The position numbers and the translations under genes were made by a program. DNA of 38,389 nucleotides from Comamonadaceae bacterium (GTDB taxonomy: Bacteria; Pseudomonadota; Gammaproteobacteria; Burkholderiales; Burkholderiaceae), in NCBI GenBank assembly GCA_947374535.1, contig CANCCJ010000019.1, positions 1 to 38,389 on the forward strand. Reading direction: 5' to 3'. Positions 1 through 9,106 of the stretch are shown here, in pieces (the first letter of the stretch is position 1; each line of letters begins with the position of its first letter). The notes beneath the pieces are model-generated. The model had not been told where the DNA came from. It was given only the letters and a program-made list of their open reading frames with translations, and did no database searches.

Positions 1-3000
1 GCCCACGTTGCCACCGCCAACAAATACATCCAAGCCATCACCCTGGCCGATGGCACCGCCAGTGCCGGCGTGACCGCAGGCTTGGCCTCCGACTACCTGC
101 TGCCTCAGCTCAACGCAGCCAACGCCAGCGTGAGCATTGCCCCCGCCACACTCACCCCCACCCTGAGCAACACCAACGTCAGCAAAGACTACGACGGCAC
201 ACGCAATGCCCCCAGCGGTTTCAATGCAAGCTACAGCTTTGCAGGTTTGGTCGCGGGTGACACAAGCGCCACGTTGACGCCCACCACCAGCACTTACAAC
301 GATGCCCATGTGCTTGCCGCCAACACCCTCACCCTGAGTGGCTTGAGCATCGGCGCTGTGACGGGGTCGCGCAATTCTTTGCCCTCAGACTACGTGCTGG
401 ACGCCACTACCAAAGCTGTGGCGGCCACCATCAGCCCTCGATCTGTCGGCCTGAGTGCCAGCAAAACCTACGACGGCACGACCAGCCTGAGCGGTGCGCA
501 AGTGACGGTTAGCACAGGCGTCACAGGCGAGGATTTGAGCTACACCTTGGGCTCTGTCAACGACGCACACGTGGCCACGCCCAACAAATTTATCCAAGCC
601 ATCACCTTGGGCAATGGCAGCTCAGGCCAAGTGAGTGACTACAAATTGCCCACGCTGGATGCAGCACATGCGGGTGTCACCATCAGCCCAGCAACGCTCA
701 CAGCAAGTCTGACCAACACCGGCGTGACCAAAACCTATGACGGCACCCTCGATGCCCCTGCAGGATTGAGCCCCACGTACAGCGTGACAGGCTTTGTATC
801 GGGCGATACCGCGGCCTCCCTCAGCCACAGCAACGCCACCTACAACAGCGCAGACGTGGCCAGTGCCACTCAGGTCACCGTGACTGACTTGAAAGTCAAC
901 ACCGTGACCGGCAACCGCAACTCGGCAGCCACCGATTACGTGCTCGACGCGACAAGTAAGAGCATGGCAGCCACCATCACGGCGAAAGATTTGCGCGTCA
1001 TCGTGAACAACGATGCGGTGTTCTTCGCCGACTCAGACACCCCCGGCTACAAAGGTGTGAGCTATGTCGGTTTGGTCAGCGGACAAACCGCTGCAAACCT
1101 GGGCTTTGCGCCCACCATCAGCAATTCGGTGTCTGCGGCTGATCACAACAACCCTGGCGTTTATGTCGGGGCACTGACGGCCACTGGCATCACCAGCACC
1201 AACTACCACCCGATTTACGAAGCGGGCGATTTCACGGTGTTGGGCGCTCAAAAGTTGCTGGTCAAGGCGACCAATGCCACCACCCTCTACGGCAGCAGCC
1301 CCGTGCTGAGCATCGAGAGCGCAGCCTACAAATACACCGATACCAACAATGTGGTGCACACCATCCCCCTGACCGTCACCGCCACGGGGAGCAATAGTTT
1401 CCGCGTCGAGGATGCGCAAGGTGGTTATGCAACCTTCACCTTGGCCCCCGACACCAGCGCTGGCAGCAACACCAGCTTCTCAGGCAATCTCAAGGTCGGC
1501 GCCTATGACTTGCTAGCCAACAACTTGTCGATTGGCAACAACCAACGTTTCAACCAACTGTTTGTGACAGGAACAGACGCGGTCACCCCAAAATCGCTGA
1601 CCGTGACGTCTAGCGGCATCAACCGTGTTTACAACGGAAGCACCACCGCCACCGTCGGTTTGGCCAGTGACAAAGTCGGCAGCGATGACGTGGCGCTGAG
1701 CTACACCAGCGCGAATTTCGCAGACAAAAACGTCGGCACACAAAAAACGGTGAGCGTCAGTGGCATTGCGCTGGGAGGCACGGATGCCAGCAACTACAGC
1801 TTGGTCAACACCACCGACACCACCTCAGCCAACATCACAGCGGCCACCTTGACGGTGAGCGCTACGGGCGTGAACAAAGTCTATGACGGCAACGTCAACG
1901 CCACGGTAACGATGAGCAGCAACCAAATTGCCGGCGATTTGTTAGTGCTACAACAAACCAGCGCCGAATTTGCCAACAAGTCTGCTGCGAATGGCAAGAC
2001 CATCAGCGTCGCAGGCATCAGCGTGACCGGTGTGGATGCGGGCAACTACACCTTGCAAAACACCACGGCCAGCACCCGTGCCAACATCACCCCCAGAGTG
2101 CTCACAGCATCGGGCATTGCCACGGCCAGTTCGATCTACGGGGCCAACTTGACAGCAGGCACGGTGAGTTTGAACAACGTGGTTGACGGGGACACCGTGA
2201 ACGCCAGCGCCATCGTGAACACCAGCGCCCTGAGTACCAGCCAGCATCCGGTGGCAGGCAGCTACACCCAAACCGCTGGCATGGGGCTCAGCGGCACCGA
2301 TGCCACCAACTACAGCTTTGCGGGTTACACCACCCCCACCGCCAACTACACCATCCAACCCAAAGCGCTCACGGCATCGGGCATCGCGACCAGCAGCTCG
2401 GTTTATGGCGCATCGCTTGCGCCGGGCTTGGTCACACTGACGCAAATCATGGGCGCTGACCAAGTACAAGCGGCAGCCAGTGTGAACACATTGACCGTGA
2501 GTCATGGCACTCTGCCCATTGCTGGGACCTACACACAAACGGCCGGTTCGGTGCTCACAGGTACCGATGCTGCCAACTACAGCTTTACGGGTTACACCAC
2601 CCCCACCGCCAGCTACACCATCGACAAAAAATTGCTAGGCGTCACCAGCATTGCAGCAGCCAGCTCGGTGTACGGCGCATCGCTCACACCAGGCGCTGTG
2701 GTGCTGGGTCTGGTGGAGTCAGGTGACACGGTCTTGGCCAGTGCCAGCGTGAACACCAGCACCCTCAGCGGGGCCCATAAGCCGGTGGTGGGCTACTACA
2801 CACAAAGCGTCAACGCTGTCCTCAGCGGGGCTGATGCCGCCAACTACCGCTTACCCACCTTCACAACCAACACGGCCAACTACGCGGTTCAGGCCATGGA
2901 CCTGAGCAACTACGCCAGCATTGATGCTGCGCAATCTACCTATGGCTCGGCGGTCACTGCTGGTGCGGTTCACCTGTCAAACATCCTCAGCGGCGACGCT

Positions 3001-6000
3001 GTCAGCGCCAGCAATGCCGCCACGGTCAACACCAGCGCCACCAGTGGCAGCGGTAATGCGGTAGCGGGTAATTACACACAAAGCGTGGCCGCAGGCCTCA
3101 CGGGTGCCGATGCGGGGAACTACACCTTCTCGGGTCACACCAGCGCAACCACCAACTACACCATTCAAAAACTGGCGCTCACAGGCTCACTCAGTTCAGG
3201 TCGTTCCACCTACGGAGATGTCTTGCGATTGGGAACGGTGACCTTGAACAACTTGCTCAATGGCGATGATGTGTCACCCGATATGGTGGACATCCACACC
3301 AACGGCCGTCTGAGTGGCAGCGGCAACCTCACAGCAGGCACCCACACCAACGCCCAATTTGTAGGCAGCACCTTGTACGGCAGCGATGCCAACAACTACA
3401 GCTTTGCGGGTTTGCAATCGACCTATGTTGTCGACCCCTTGGCTGTGGCCATCTCTGGGGTGAGCGCCAGCAACAAGGTATATGACGCCACGCGTACCGC
3501 CACCCTCACCGGCAGCGCCACGGCCAACGTGTTGACCGATGACGTGGTCAGCGTCTCAGGCACAGCGGTGGGCACCTTTGCCGATAAGAACGTGGGCAGC
3601 AGCAAGGCCATCACGGTCACGGGTTACACCCTGAGTGGCAACGATGCGGCCAACTACACCGTGGTTCAACCCACAGGCGTGAGTGCAAACATCACCCCAG
3701 CGAATTTGACCATCACGGGCATCACCGCCAACCACAAGGTCTACGACACCAACTTGGCTGCCACGCTTGCCGGAACCGCCAGCGTCACCGCCCTGGGCAT
3801 GGACGTGGTCAGCGTCGCGGGCACAGGCACGGGCACCTTTGCCGACAAAAATGCAGGCAACGGCAAAGCTGTGACCGTGACCGGGTTCACCCTCAGCGGA
3901 CCCGATGCAGGCAACTACAACGCCACACAACCCACGGGCTTGACCACCAACATCAGCAAGGCCGATCTCGCCATCACCGGCGTGAGTGCCGACAACAAGG
4001 TGTACGACGCTACCCGAACAGCTACCCTCTCAGGCTCGGCCTCCGTCACCGCCTTGAGTAACGACACGGTCAGCGTCGCTGGCACGGGCACTGCCACCTT
4101 TGCCGACAAGAATGCAGGCAACGGCAAGGCTGTGACGGTCACGGGTTACACCCTGAGTGGCAACGATGCCAACAACTACAACGTGGTGCAGCCCACAGGT
4201 TTGTCTGCTGACATCACCAAGGCCGATCTCGCCATCGCGGGTATCACCGCCAACAACAAGGTGTACGACGCCACCCGCAACGCCACCCTTGCGGGCACTG
4301 CCTCTGTCTCTGCCTTGAGCACCGACGCAGTCAGCGTCGCTGGCACGGGTACCGCTACCTTTGCCGACAAAAACGTGGGCACAGGCAAAGCGGTGTCGGT
4401 CATGGGCTTCTCGCTCAGTGGTGCCGATGCCAATAACTACAACATAGTGCAGCCCACAGGTTTGTCTGCCGACATCACCAAGGCCGATCTCGCCATCACG
4501 GGCATCACCGCCAACAACAAGGTGTACGACGCCACCCGCAACGCCACCCTTGCGGGCACTGCCTCTGTCTCTGCCTTGAGCACCGACGCAGTCAGCGTCG
4601 CTGGCTCGGGCACCGCTACCTTTGCCGACAAGAACGTGGGCAACGGCAAGGCCGTGACGGTCACGGGTTACACCCTGAGTGGCAACGATGCCAACAACTA
4701 CAACGTCGTGCAGCCTATCGGTGTGAGCGCCGATATTTCGCCCGCAGCACTGACCATAAATGGCGTCACCGTTGATTCCAAAATTTACGATGGCAGCACC
4801 AGCGCCACCGTCAACACATCCCAACTGGTGAAGACCGGTTTGTTTGCTGGCGATGCGGTCGATGTCAGCATCACGGGCAGCTTTGTGAACAAGAACGCGG
4901 CTACAGGCAAAACAGTCAACCTCAGCAGCAGCTACACCGGTGCTGATGCTGGCAACTACACCATCACAGACCAAGCCACCACTACCGCAGACATCACCGC
5001 CAAAGCGCTCAGGCTGTCAATTCCTGGAGCGAGCCGGGTGTATGACGCCTCCACCGTAATTTCCCCCTCAGGCCCAGTCACACTCAGCGGCATCGTGGGC
5101 GCCGACCAAGTGAATTTGGGCCTTGGTCAAGTCACAGGCTATGTGGACAAAAACGTGGGCGATCACAAAACCGTGACGTACAACGGTTTGGCACTGTCAG
5201 GAACAGATGCATCGAACTACACCTTGCCCACCAACCCCACATCGAATGCGAGCATCACACCTGCCTCGTTGAGCATCAGCGGCATCACCGCAGCAGACAA
5301 AGTCTATGACGCCAACACCACCGCCATGGTCAACAGTTTGAATGCGGTGCAGACCGGCTTGTTTGGCGGTGATGTGGTCACCCTCGCTGTGACCGGCACC
5401 TTTGCAAACAAAAACGCAGGCACAGCCAAAACCGTCAACTTGAGCACCCAGTACAGCGGCGCAGATGTAGGCAACTACAGCATCACAGACCAAGCGACCG
5501 CCACCGCCAATATCACGCCTGCGAATTTACAAATCACGGGCATCACTGCCAACAACAAGGTGTACGACGCCACCCGCAATGCCACCCTCGCGGGCACTGC
5601 CTCTGTCTCTGCCTTGGGCAACGATGCTGTCAACGTTGCTGGCTCTGGCACTGCGACCTTTGCCGACAAGAACGTGGGCACAGGCAAAGCGGTGTCGGTC
5701 ATGGGCTTCTCGCTCAGCGGCGCCGATGCCAACAACTACAACGTGGTGCAACCCACAGTCTTGTCTGCTGACATAACCAAGGCGCCACTGAGCGTCGTGG
5801 CTTCGAATGCAGACAAGTTATTTGGCAGCGCCAACCCCGTGCTCACCACCACGCTGAGTGGTTTTGTGGGCGCAGAGACTTTGGAAACATCCGGCGTCAC
5901 AGGCACAGGTGCAGCCACGACGACAGCGACTACCACCACAGCCCCTGGCAGTGTTGCCATCCGAGCCAGTGTGGGCACCTTGGCCTCTGGCAACTACGCC

Positions 6001-7206
6001 TTTACCCAGTTTGTCGATGGGACATTGACGATCAAGCCCATCAGCAGCTTGGGCAACGACCAAGTCGCTAGTTTGATTGGGGCACAGCTTTCCAGCTTGA
6101 ACGCCCTTCAAATGAGTAGCTTCACCGAGTCTCAGTTGCAAGTGTTTTCAGCCTCACAGGTCAGCACCTTGTCGCTCACCCAAGTGGCAGCGTTGACGCC
6201 AACGCAAACGGCCAGTTTGAGCTCGGCACAGCTGCTCGCGCTGTCGTCAACGCAAGTGGCCGCCTTGGAGCCTGCGCAGCTCACTCACATGTCCCCAGAG
6301 CAAATTGCGCTGTTGACAGGCCGGGGCTCTGCCTTGCTCACGTTCAGCCAAGTCTTGACATTGGCCCCCAAGCAAATATCTGCGATTCCCCCTGCCCAAA
6401 TTGCGCGAATGTCTTCGACCGAGTTGGCTTCGCTCAATGACGCTCAGCTGCGCGCGCTCACACCGGAACAATTGGCAGCTATTGCACCCAACAAATTTGC
6501 TGCATTCAGCGCTGAGCAAATCATGGCTCTATCCATCACGCAGGTGCAAAACTTGACACCCGAACAGTTGGCCATGTTCACGCCTCAGCAAATTGCCAGC
6601 CTCAGTGCAGCAGAGCTGGCCTACTTTGATGCACGCCAGCTGGCTGCCATTGGTATTTATCCAAAGAACGACTACGAAGCCCCCATTCCTGTGATGACCG
6701 AGGTGGCAAATGCAGCGCCAGCTCCAACGTCATCGCCATCGCCATCGCCCATTCAAGCCACACCGAGTGTGCCACCCACAGCCGCGTTGACCACCCCGCC
6801 ACAAGTACAGGTGCAGGTGCAACAGGCACCACAGTCTGGCGTTTTGGCAATCACCTTCTTGCAAAGTGCACAAGCTCAAACCACCACGGGCGTGGCTTAC
6901 GAGCAAGGGGCTGACACCATATCATTACGCACGGCCGCTGCACCCGCAGCACCTGCGATGACAGATAAACTGGTCTTCAGCGATAAGCTGATCACCTTCA
7001 TGGTCGCTTCGCCTTCTGGAGAGATGGTGGAGTTCCAAGGCACCTTGTTGAACAAGCGCATGGTCATCGTGGCCCCCTCGGTGGCTGCTAAGCGCGTGGC
7101 TCGCACGGAAATGAATTTGGTGCTGGCCGCCGCCGTCACCAGTTTGGGACAAGATAACCGTGTGATGCTGGCCAACCTCGACGGTGTGGTGTTTGATTTA
7201 CGCTAG
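1..7206 (+). CDS. Giant YDG/MBG-repeat surface protein, 3' part (5' end outside window)
   Basis: The frame is open from base 1, so the true start lies upstream; 2401 codons are visible. From the left edge to about 6050 the protein is a string of Ser/Thr/Asn/Gly-rich domains of about 85-90 residues. Each has a K(V/T)YDG or KVYDAT-type motif near its start and a D(A/N)xNY motif near its end, the hallmark of YDG and MBG domains in filamentous-haemagglutinin-like and other large bacterial adhesins. Bases 6061-6660 encode 25 octapeptide repeats, followed by a Pro/Ser/Gln-rich linker (about 6710-6840) and a compact C-terminal domain ending at 7206. There is no C-terminal beta-barrel, so it is not a classical autotransporter. 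Export by two-partner secretion or a type I system is an inference, because the N-terminus is missing and no partner gene is in the window. The likely role is cell-surface adhesion or biofilm formation. Long minus-strand ORFs opposite it are composition artefacts. Confidence 0.9.
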   Translation, partial: AHVATANKYIQAITLADGTASAGVTAGLASDYLLPQLNAANASVSIAPATLTPTLSNTNVSKDYDGTRNAPSGFNASYSFAGLVAGDTSATLTPTTSTYNDAHVLAANTLTLSGLSIGAVTGSRNSLPSDYVLDATTKAVAATISPRSVGLSASKTYDGTTSLSGAQVTVSTGVTGEDLSYTLGSVNDAHVATPNKFIQAITLGNGSSGQVSDYKLPTLDAAHAGVTISPATLTASLTNTGVTKTYDGTLDAPAGLSPTYSVTGFVSGDTAASLSHSNATYNSADVASATQVTVTDLKVNTVTGNRNSAATDYVLDATSKSMAATITAKDLRVIVNNDAVFFADSDTPGYKGVSYVGLVSGQTAANLGFAPTISNSVSAADHNNPGVYVGALTATGITSTNYHPIYEAGDFTVLGAQKLLVKATNATTLYGSSPVLSIESAAYKYTDTNNVVHTIPLTVTATGSNSFRVEDAQGGYATFTLAPDTSAGSNTSFSGNLKVGAYDLLANNLSIGNNQRFNQLFVTGTDAVTPKSLTVTSSGINRVYNGSTTATVGLASDKVGSDDVALSYTSANFADKNVGTQKTVSVSGIALGGTDASNYSLVNTTDTTSANITAATLTVSATGVNKVYDGNVNATVTMSSNQIAGDLLVLQQTSAEFANKSAANGKTISVAGISVTGVDAGNYTLQNTTASTRANITPRVLTASGIATASSIYGANLTAGTVSLNNVVDGDTVNASAIVNTSALSTSQHPVAGSYTQTAGMGLSGTDATNYSFAGYTTPTANYTIQPKALTASGIATSSSVYGASLAPGLVTLTQIMGADQVQAAASVNTLTVSHGTLPIAGTYTQTAGSVLTGTDAANYSFTGYTTPTASYTIDKKLLGVTSIAAASSVYGASLTPGAVVLGLVESGDTVLASASVNTSTLSGAHKPVVGYYTQSVNAVLSGADAANYRLPTFTTNTANYAVQAMDLSNYASIDAAQSTYGSAVTAGAVHLSNILSGDAVSASNAATVNTSATSGSGNAVAGNYTQSVAAGLTGADAGNYTFSGHTSATTNYTIQKLALTGSLSSGRSTYGDVLRLGTVTLNNLLNGDDVSPDMVDIHTNGRLSGSGNLTAGTHTNAQFVGSTLYGSDANNYSFAGLQSTYVVDPLAVAISGVSASNKVYDATRTATLTGSATANVLTDDVVSVSGTAVGTFADKNVGSSKAITVTGYTLSGNDAANYTVVQPTGVSANITPANLTITGITANHKVYDTNLAATLAGTASVTALGMDVVSVAGTGTGTFADKNAGNGKAVTVTGFTLSGPDAGNYNATQPTGLTTNISKADLAITGVSADNKVYDATRTATLSGSASVTALSNDTVSVAGTGTATFADKNAGNGKAVTVTGYTLSGNDANNYNVVQPTGLSADITKADLAIAGITANNKVYDATRNATLAGTASVSALSTDAVSVAGTGTATFADKNVGTGKAVSVMGFSLSGADANNYNIVQPTGLSADITKADLAITGITANNKVYDATRNATLAGTASVSALSTDAVSVAGSGTATFADKNVGNGKAVTVTGYTLSGNDANNYNVVQPIGVSADISPAALTINGVTVDSKIYDGSTSATVNTSQLVKTGLFAGDAVDVSITGSFVNKNAATGKTVNLSSSYTGADAGNYTITDQATTTADITAKALRLSIPGASRVYDASTVISPSGPVTLSGIVGADQVNLGLGQVTGYVDKNVGDHKTVTYNGLALSGTDASNYTLPTNPTSNASITPASLSISGITAADKVYDANTTAMVNSLNAVQTGLFGGDVVTLAVTGTFANKNAGTAKTVNLSTQYSGADVGNYSITDQATATANITPANLQITGITANNKVYDATRNATLAGTASVSALGNDAVNVAGSGTATFADKNVGTGKAVSVMGFSLSGADANNYNVVQPTVLSADITKAPLSVVASNADKLFGSANPVLTTTLSGFVGAETLETSGVTGTGAATTTATTTTAPGSVAIRASVGTLASGNYAFTQFVDGTLTIKPISSLGNDQVASLIGAQLSSLNALQMSSFTESQLQVFSASQVSTLSLTQVAALTPTQTASLSSAQLLALSSTQVAALEPAQLTHMSPEQIALLTGRGSALLTFSQVLTLAPKQISAIPPAQIARMSSTELASLNDAQLRALTPEQLAAIAPNKFAAFSAEQIMALSITQVQNLTPEQLAMFTPQQIASLSAAELAYFDARQLAAIGIYPKNDYEAPIPVMTEVANAAPAPTSSPSPSPIQATPSVPPTAALTTPPQVQVQVQQAPQSGVLAITFLQSAQAQTTTGVAYEQGADTISLRTAAAPAAPAMTDKLVFSDKLITFMVASPSGEMVEFQGTLLNKRMVIVAPSVAAKRVARTEMNLVLAAAVTSLGQDNRVMLANLDGVVFDLR
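3439..5781 (+). repeat. Tandem array of nine ~261-bp YDG units
   Basis: Equivalent codons of successive units begin at 3439, 3700, 3961, 4222, 4483, 4744, 5005, 5263 and 5521, giving steps of 261, 261, 261, 261, 261, 261, 258 and 258 bp (87 or 86 codons). Some units are nearly identical in DNA: 4243-4344 equals 4504-4605 over 102 bp. This indicates recent duplication or gene conversion inside the gene. Because the units are whole multiples of codons, gain or loss of a unit would keep the frame. Confidence 0.85.
6061..6660 (+). repeat. 25 tandem octapeptide repeats (24-bp period) in the adhesin C-terminal region
   Basis: Starting at the codon at 6061, every eighth residue is Gln in 21 of 25 units (Glu, Lys or Gly in the rest). 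Consensus is Q-[LVI]-x-x-[LFM]-[ST]-x-x, with typical units QVAALTPT, QLRALTPE and QLAMFTPQ. No insertion or deletion breaks the 24-bp register across 600 bp, although the DNA of the units has diverged strongly, which implies selection on the protein pattern. The S/T-P-E-Q part resembles a helix N-cap, so each unit may be one short helical turn of a solenoid; that is inference. Confidence 0.85.
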
Positions 7207-7234
7207 TGGTTCCAACTCAGATGTAAAGCAGCCT

Positions 7235-8176
7235 ATGACCTCCGATTCAAACTGCAGCCATTTCAAAGGTCTATGGGTCGATGTACTCACGCCTTTGCAA
7301 GCCAACTTAGACATTGACACCGCTAGGCTGTGTGCCCATTTACGAAATTTATCGGCCAAGGGCATTGAGCAATTTGTGCTGCTTGGCCAAGCAGGCGAAG
7401 GGGCATCATTCGCCACCCACGAGAAGCTTGCTGCCATCTCTCATGTGATGGCAGCAGGGCTGGAAGCAGAAAACATCTTGCTAGGTGTGCAGTCATCCTC
7501 GTTCAGCGAAGCGGCGCAATGCATTCGTCAAGCGTATGACCAAGGCATACGTCGTTTTTTGGTCTCAGGCCCATTGCATGGACAGCCGTTCACACATCTG
7601 AGTTTGTTTGACTACTTCGACCAACTCATCCGACAAGTCGGGCATGACGACTGGCATTTGTTTGTGCACCAAATCGGCGGCTCAAGCCATGCGGCCGACT
7701 TACCCGAACTCACACTGACTGATTTGCACAAAACGCACCCCCATATTTGCGTCGGCGTGGTGGACCAAGATGTACACATGAACCACACGGTGGATTTGAT
7801 TCGCTCGTTTGGTGAAACGATGACGATTGCACCTTGCCATGAACCCAATTTGTCGGTCTTAAAGCTCAAAGTCTGCGTGTCTGCATTGGCCAATTTGACG
7901 CCTAACATCGTGGCGCATCTGTTGGTGGACGAGGGTGTCCACAACGCCACCCAAATTCCAGGCATGAAAGTGGCCAAACCCGATGAACGCGTAGTGGAGT
8001 TGATGCAAATTCTGGACAAGTACCCCAGCACCGCAGCTCTTAAGCTGATGTTGTCTCAGCACTACCGCATCGAAAACTGGGAGTACGTACGCCCTCCCCA
8101 GTCAAGCCTGAGCAAAGAAGCCAAACCCCTCGTCTTGGCCGCCTTCAAAACTTTTAACCTGCAGGCAAACGAATGA
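7235..8176 (+). CDS. DapA/N-acetylneuraminate-lyase-fold protein lacking the catalytic residues
   Basis: This 313-residue protein aligns along its length with the dihydrodipicolinate synthase/NanA TIM-barrel family: a GLWVDVLTP opening, a GxxGEG loop at 51-56, a VG-x-x-D segment at 173-177 and a VSALANLTP segment near the end of the barrel. The family forms a Schiff base through a Lys in a G(I/V)K(D/E) motif; here that position is Val176. The usual TT before GEG is Gln-Ala, and the catalytic Tyr position is His145. It is therefore probably not an aldolase or synthase of the normal mechanism. ATG at 7235 was chosen because homology begins right after it; an in-frame start at 7184 would overlap the adhesin. 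It lies 28 bases after the adhesin stop and overlaps the next gene as ATGA, suggesting one transcript. Confidence 0.8.
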   Translation: MTSDSNCSHFKGLWVDVLTPLQANLDIDTARLCAHLRNLSAKGIEQFVLLGQAGEGASFATHEKLAAISHVMAAGLEAENILLGVQSSSFSEAAQCIRQAYDQGIRRFLVSGPLHGQPFTHLSLFDYFDQLIRQVGHDDWHLFVHQIGGSSHAADLPELTLTDLHKTHPHICVGVVDQDVHMNHTVDLIRSFGETMTIAPCHEPNLSVLKLKVCVSALANLTPNIVAHLLVDEGVHNATQIPGMKVAKPDERVVELMQILDKYPSTAALKLMLSQHYRIENWEYVRPPQSSLSKEAKPLVLAAFKTFNLQANE

Positions 8177-8370
8177 ACTTTCAGCACACTTGGTACGTCA
8201 TTGAACGTCATGGGCATTACGAAACCATTTCGCACGAAGCTTTGTCACTGCTGGACGAAGGTAGCTTTGTGATGCTTCAAAATTTTGCAACTCACCACGA
8301 AGCCTTAGAGGAACACAAGCGTTTGATCAAACTTGTGATTGCAGACATGAAGCAAAAGCTCGGTGACTAG
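8173..8370 (+). CDS. 65-residue protein of unknown function
   Basis: The ATG at 8173 overlaps the stop of the DapA-like gene as ATGA, the usual sign of translational coupling, which is the main reason to accept this short ORF. The product is small and soluble, with aromatic residues at the N-terminus (YVIERHGHYE) and a charged, probably helical C-terminal half rich in His, Glu and Lys. No signal peptide or membrane segment is visible and I do not recognise a family. It ends 22 bases before the convergent stop of livF. Confidence 0.6.
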   Translation: MNFQHTWYVIERHGHYETISHEALSLLDEGSFVMLQNFATHHEALEEHKRLIKLVIADMKQKLGD

Positions 8371-8392
8371 CCCCCACACCCGCCTGTGAAAC

Positions 8393-9103
8393 TCAGACCC
8401 CGATGTAGCGATGCCACAGCTCAGGGTCAGCCTCTAACGCGTCAGAGTTGCCCTGCCACACCACGCAGCCACGCTCGATGATGGTGTGTTGATCGGCCAA
8501 TTGAACAAGCTTGTGCACATACTTGTCGATCACCAAAATGCTTTGACCTTCACCGCGCAACGTGTGTAGGCAACGCCAAATGTCTTCACGCACCAGCGGA
8601 GCCAAGCCTTCGGTGGCTTCGTCAAGCACCAGCAAGTGGGGGTTGGTCATCAAGGCGCGGCCAATGGCTAGCATTTGTTGTTCACCCCCCGAAAGCTGGT
8701 TGCCCATGTGGCGATGACGCTCAGCCAAGCGTGGGAACAAGTGATACACGCGCTCTAGCGTCCACGGGCTTGTACTGCTGTTTCGGTTGGCTGCAAAGGC
8801 CAATAGGTTTTCTTGCACAGAGAGCGTTGGAAAAATTTGCCGGCCTTCGGGCACCACGGCCAGGCCCATGCGCGCAATGCGGTCGGGGCTGTAGCCTTCG
8901 ACACGTTCGCCACAAAAACGCACCGTGCCAGCAAATGCAGGCGTGAGGCCCAAGATAGAACGCACCGTCGTCGTTTTACCCATGCCGTTGCGGCCCAGCA
9001 AGGTGGACACGCCGCCTACCTCAATCGACAGGCTGACACCAAACAACACTTGGCTGCTGCCGTAGCCGCTTTGCAAGTCGTGAACTTCTAACAAGGCGCT
9101 CAT
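8393..9103 (-). CDS. livF: Branched-chain amino acid-type ABC transporter ATP-binding protein LivF
   Basis: This 236-residue ATPase has Walker A GRNGMGKT (37-44), the ABC signature LSGGEQ (137-142) and Walker B LLVLDEATEG (157-166). The length and the ATEG after Walker B are typical of LivF, the shorter of the two ATPases of hydrophobic amino acid (HAAT) importers. It is the last gene of the operon, starting 3 bases after the livG stop. It acts on the cytoplasmic face with LivG to drive LivHM. The family also imports amides, urea and aromatic compounds, so the substrate cannot be named. Confidence 0.93.
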   Translation of the reverse strand: MSALLEVHDLQSGYGSSQVLFGVSLSIEVGGVSTLLGRNGMGKTTTVRSILGLTPAFAGTVRFCGERVEGYSPDRIARMGLAVVPEGRQIFPTLSVQENLLAFAANRNSSTSPWTLERVYHLFPRLAERHRHMGNQLSGGEQQMLAIGRALMTNPHLLVLDEATEGLAPLVREDIWRCLHTLRGEGQSILVIDKYVHKLVQLADQHTIIERGCVVWQGNSDALEADPELWHRYIGV

Positions 9104-9106
9104 GGT

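Noticed and set aside
3439..5781. Regular repeats that could suggest a CRISPR array.
   Set aside because: The repeats are 261-bp coding units without short repeats or unique spacers, and no cas gene is present.
6061..6660. LTPEQLAAIAPN-type strings resemble the start of TAL-effector repeats.
   Set aside because: TAL repeats are 33-35 residues with a two-residue specificity loop; here the period is 8 residues and no such loop exists.
1..7206. Many minus-strand ORFs of 60-314 codons opposite the adhesin, and some plus-strand shifted frames.
   Set aside because: They mirror the repeat structure, have no homology or ribosome-binding sites, and arise from codon bias in a repetitive gene.
1..7206. 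Classical autotransporter with a C-terminal beta-barrel.
   Set aside because: The C-terminus after the Pro-rich linker is only about 120 residues and does not form a barrel pattern or end in an aromatic residue.
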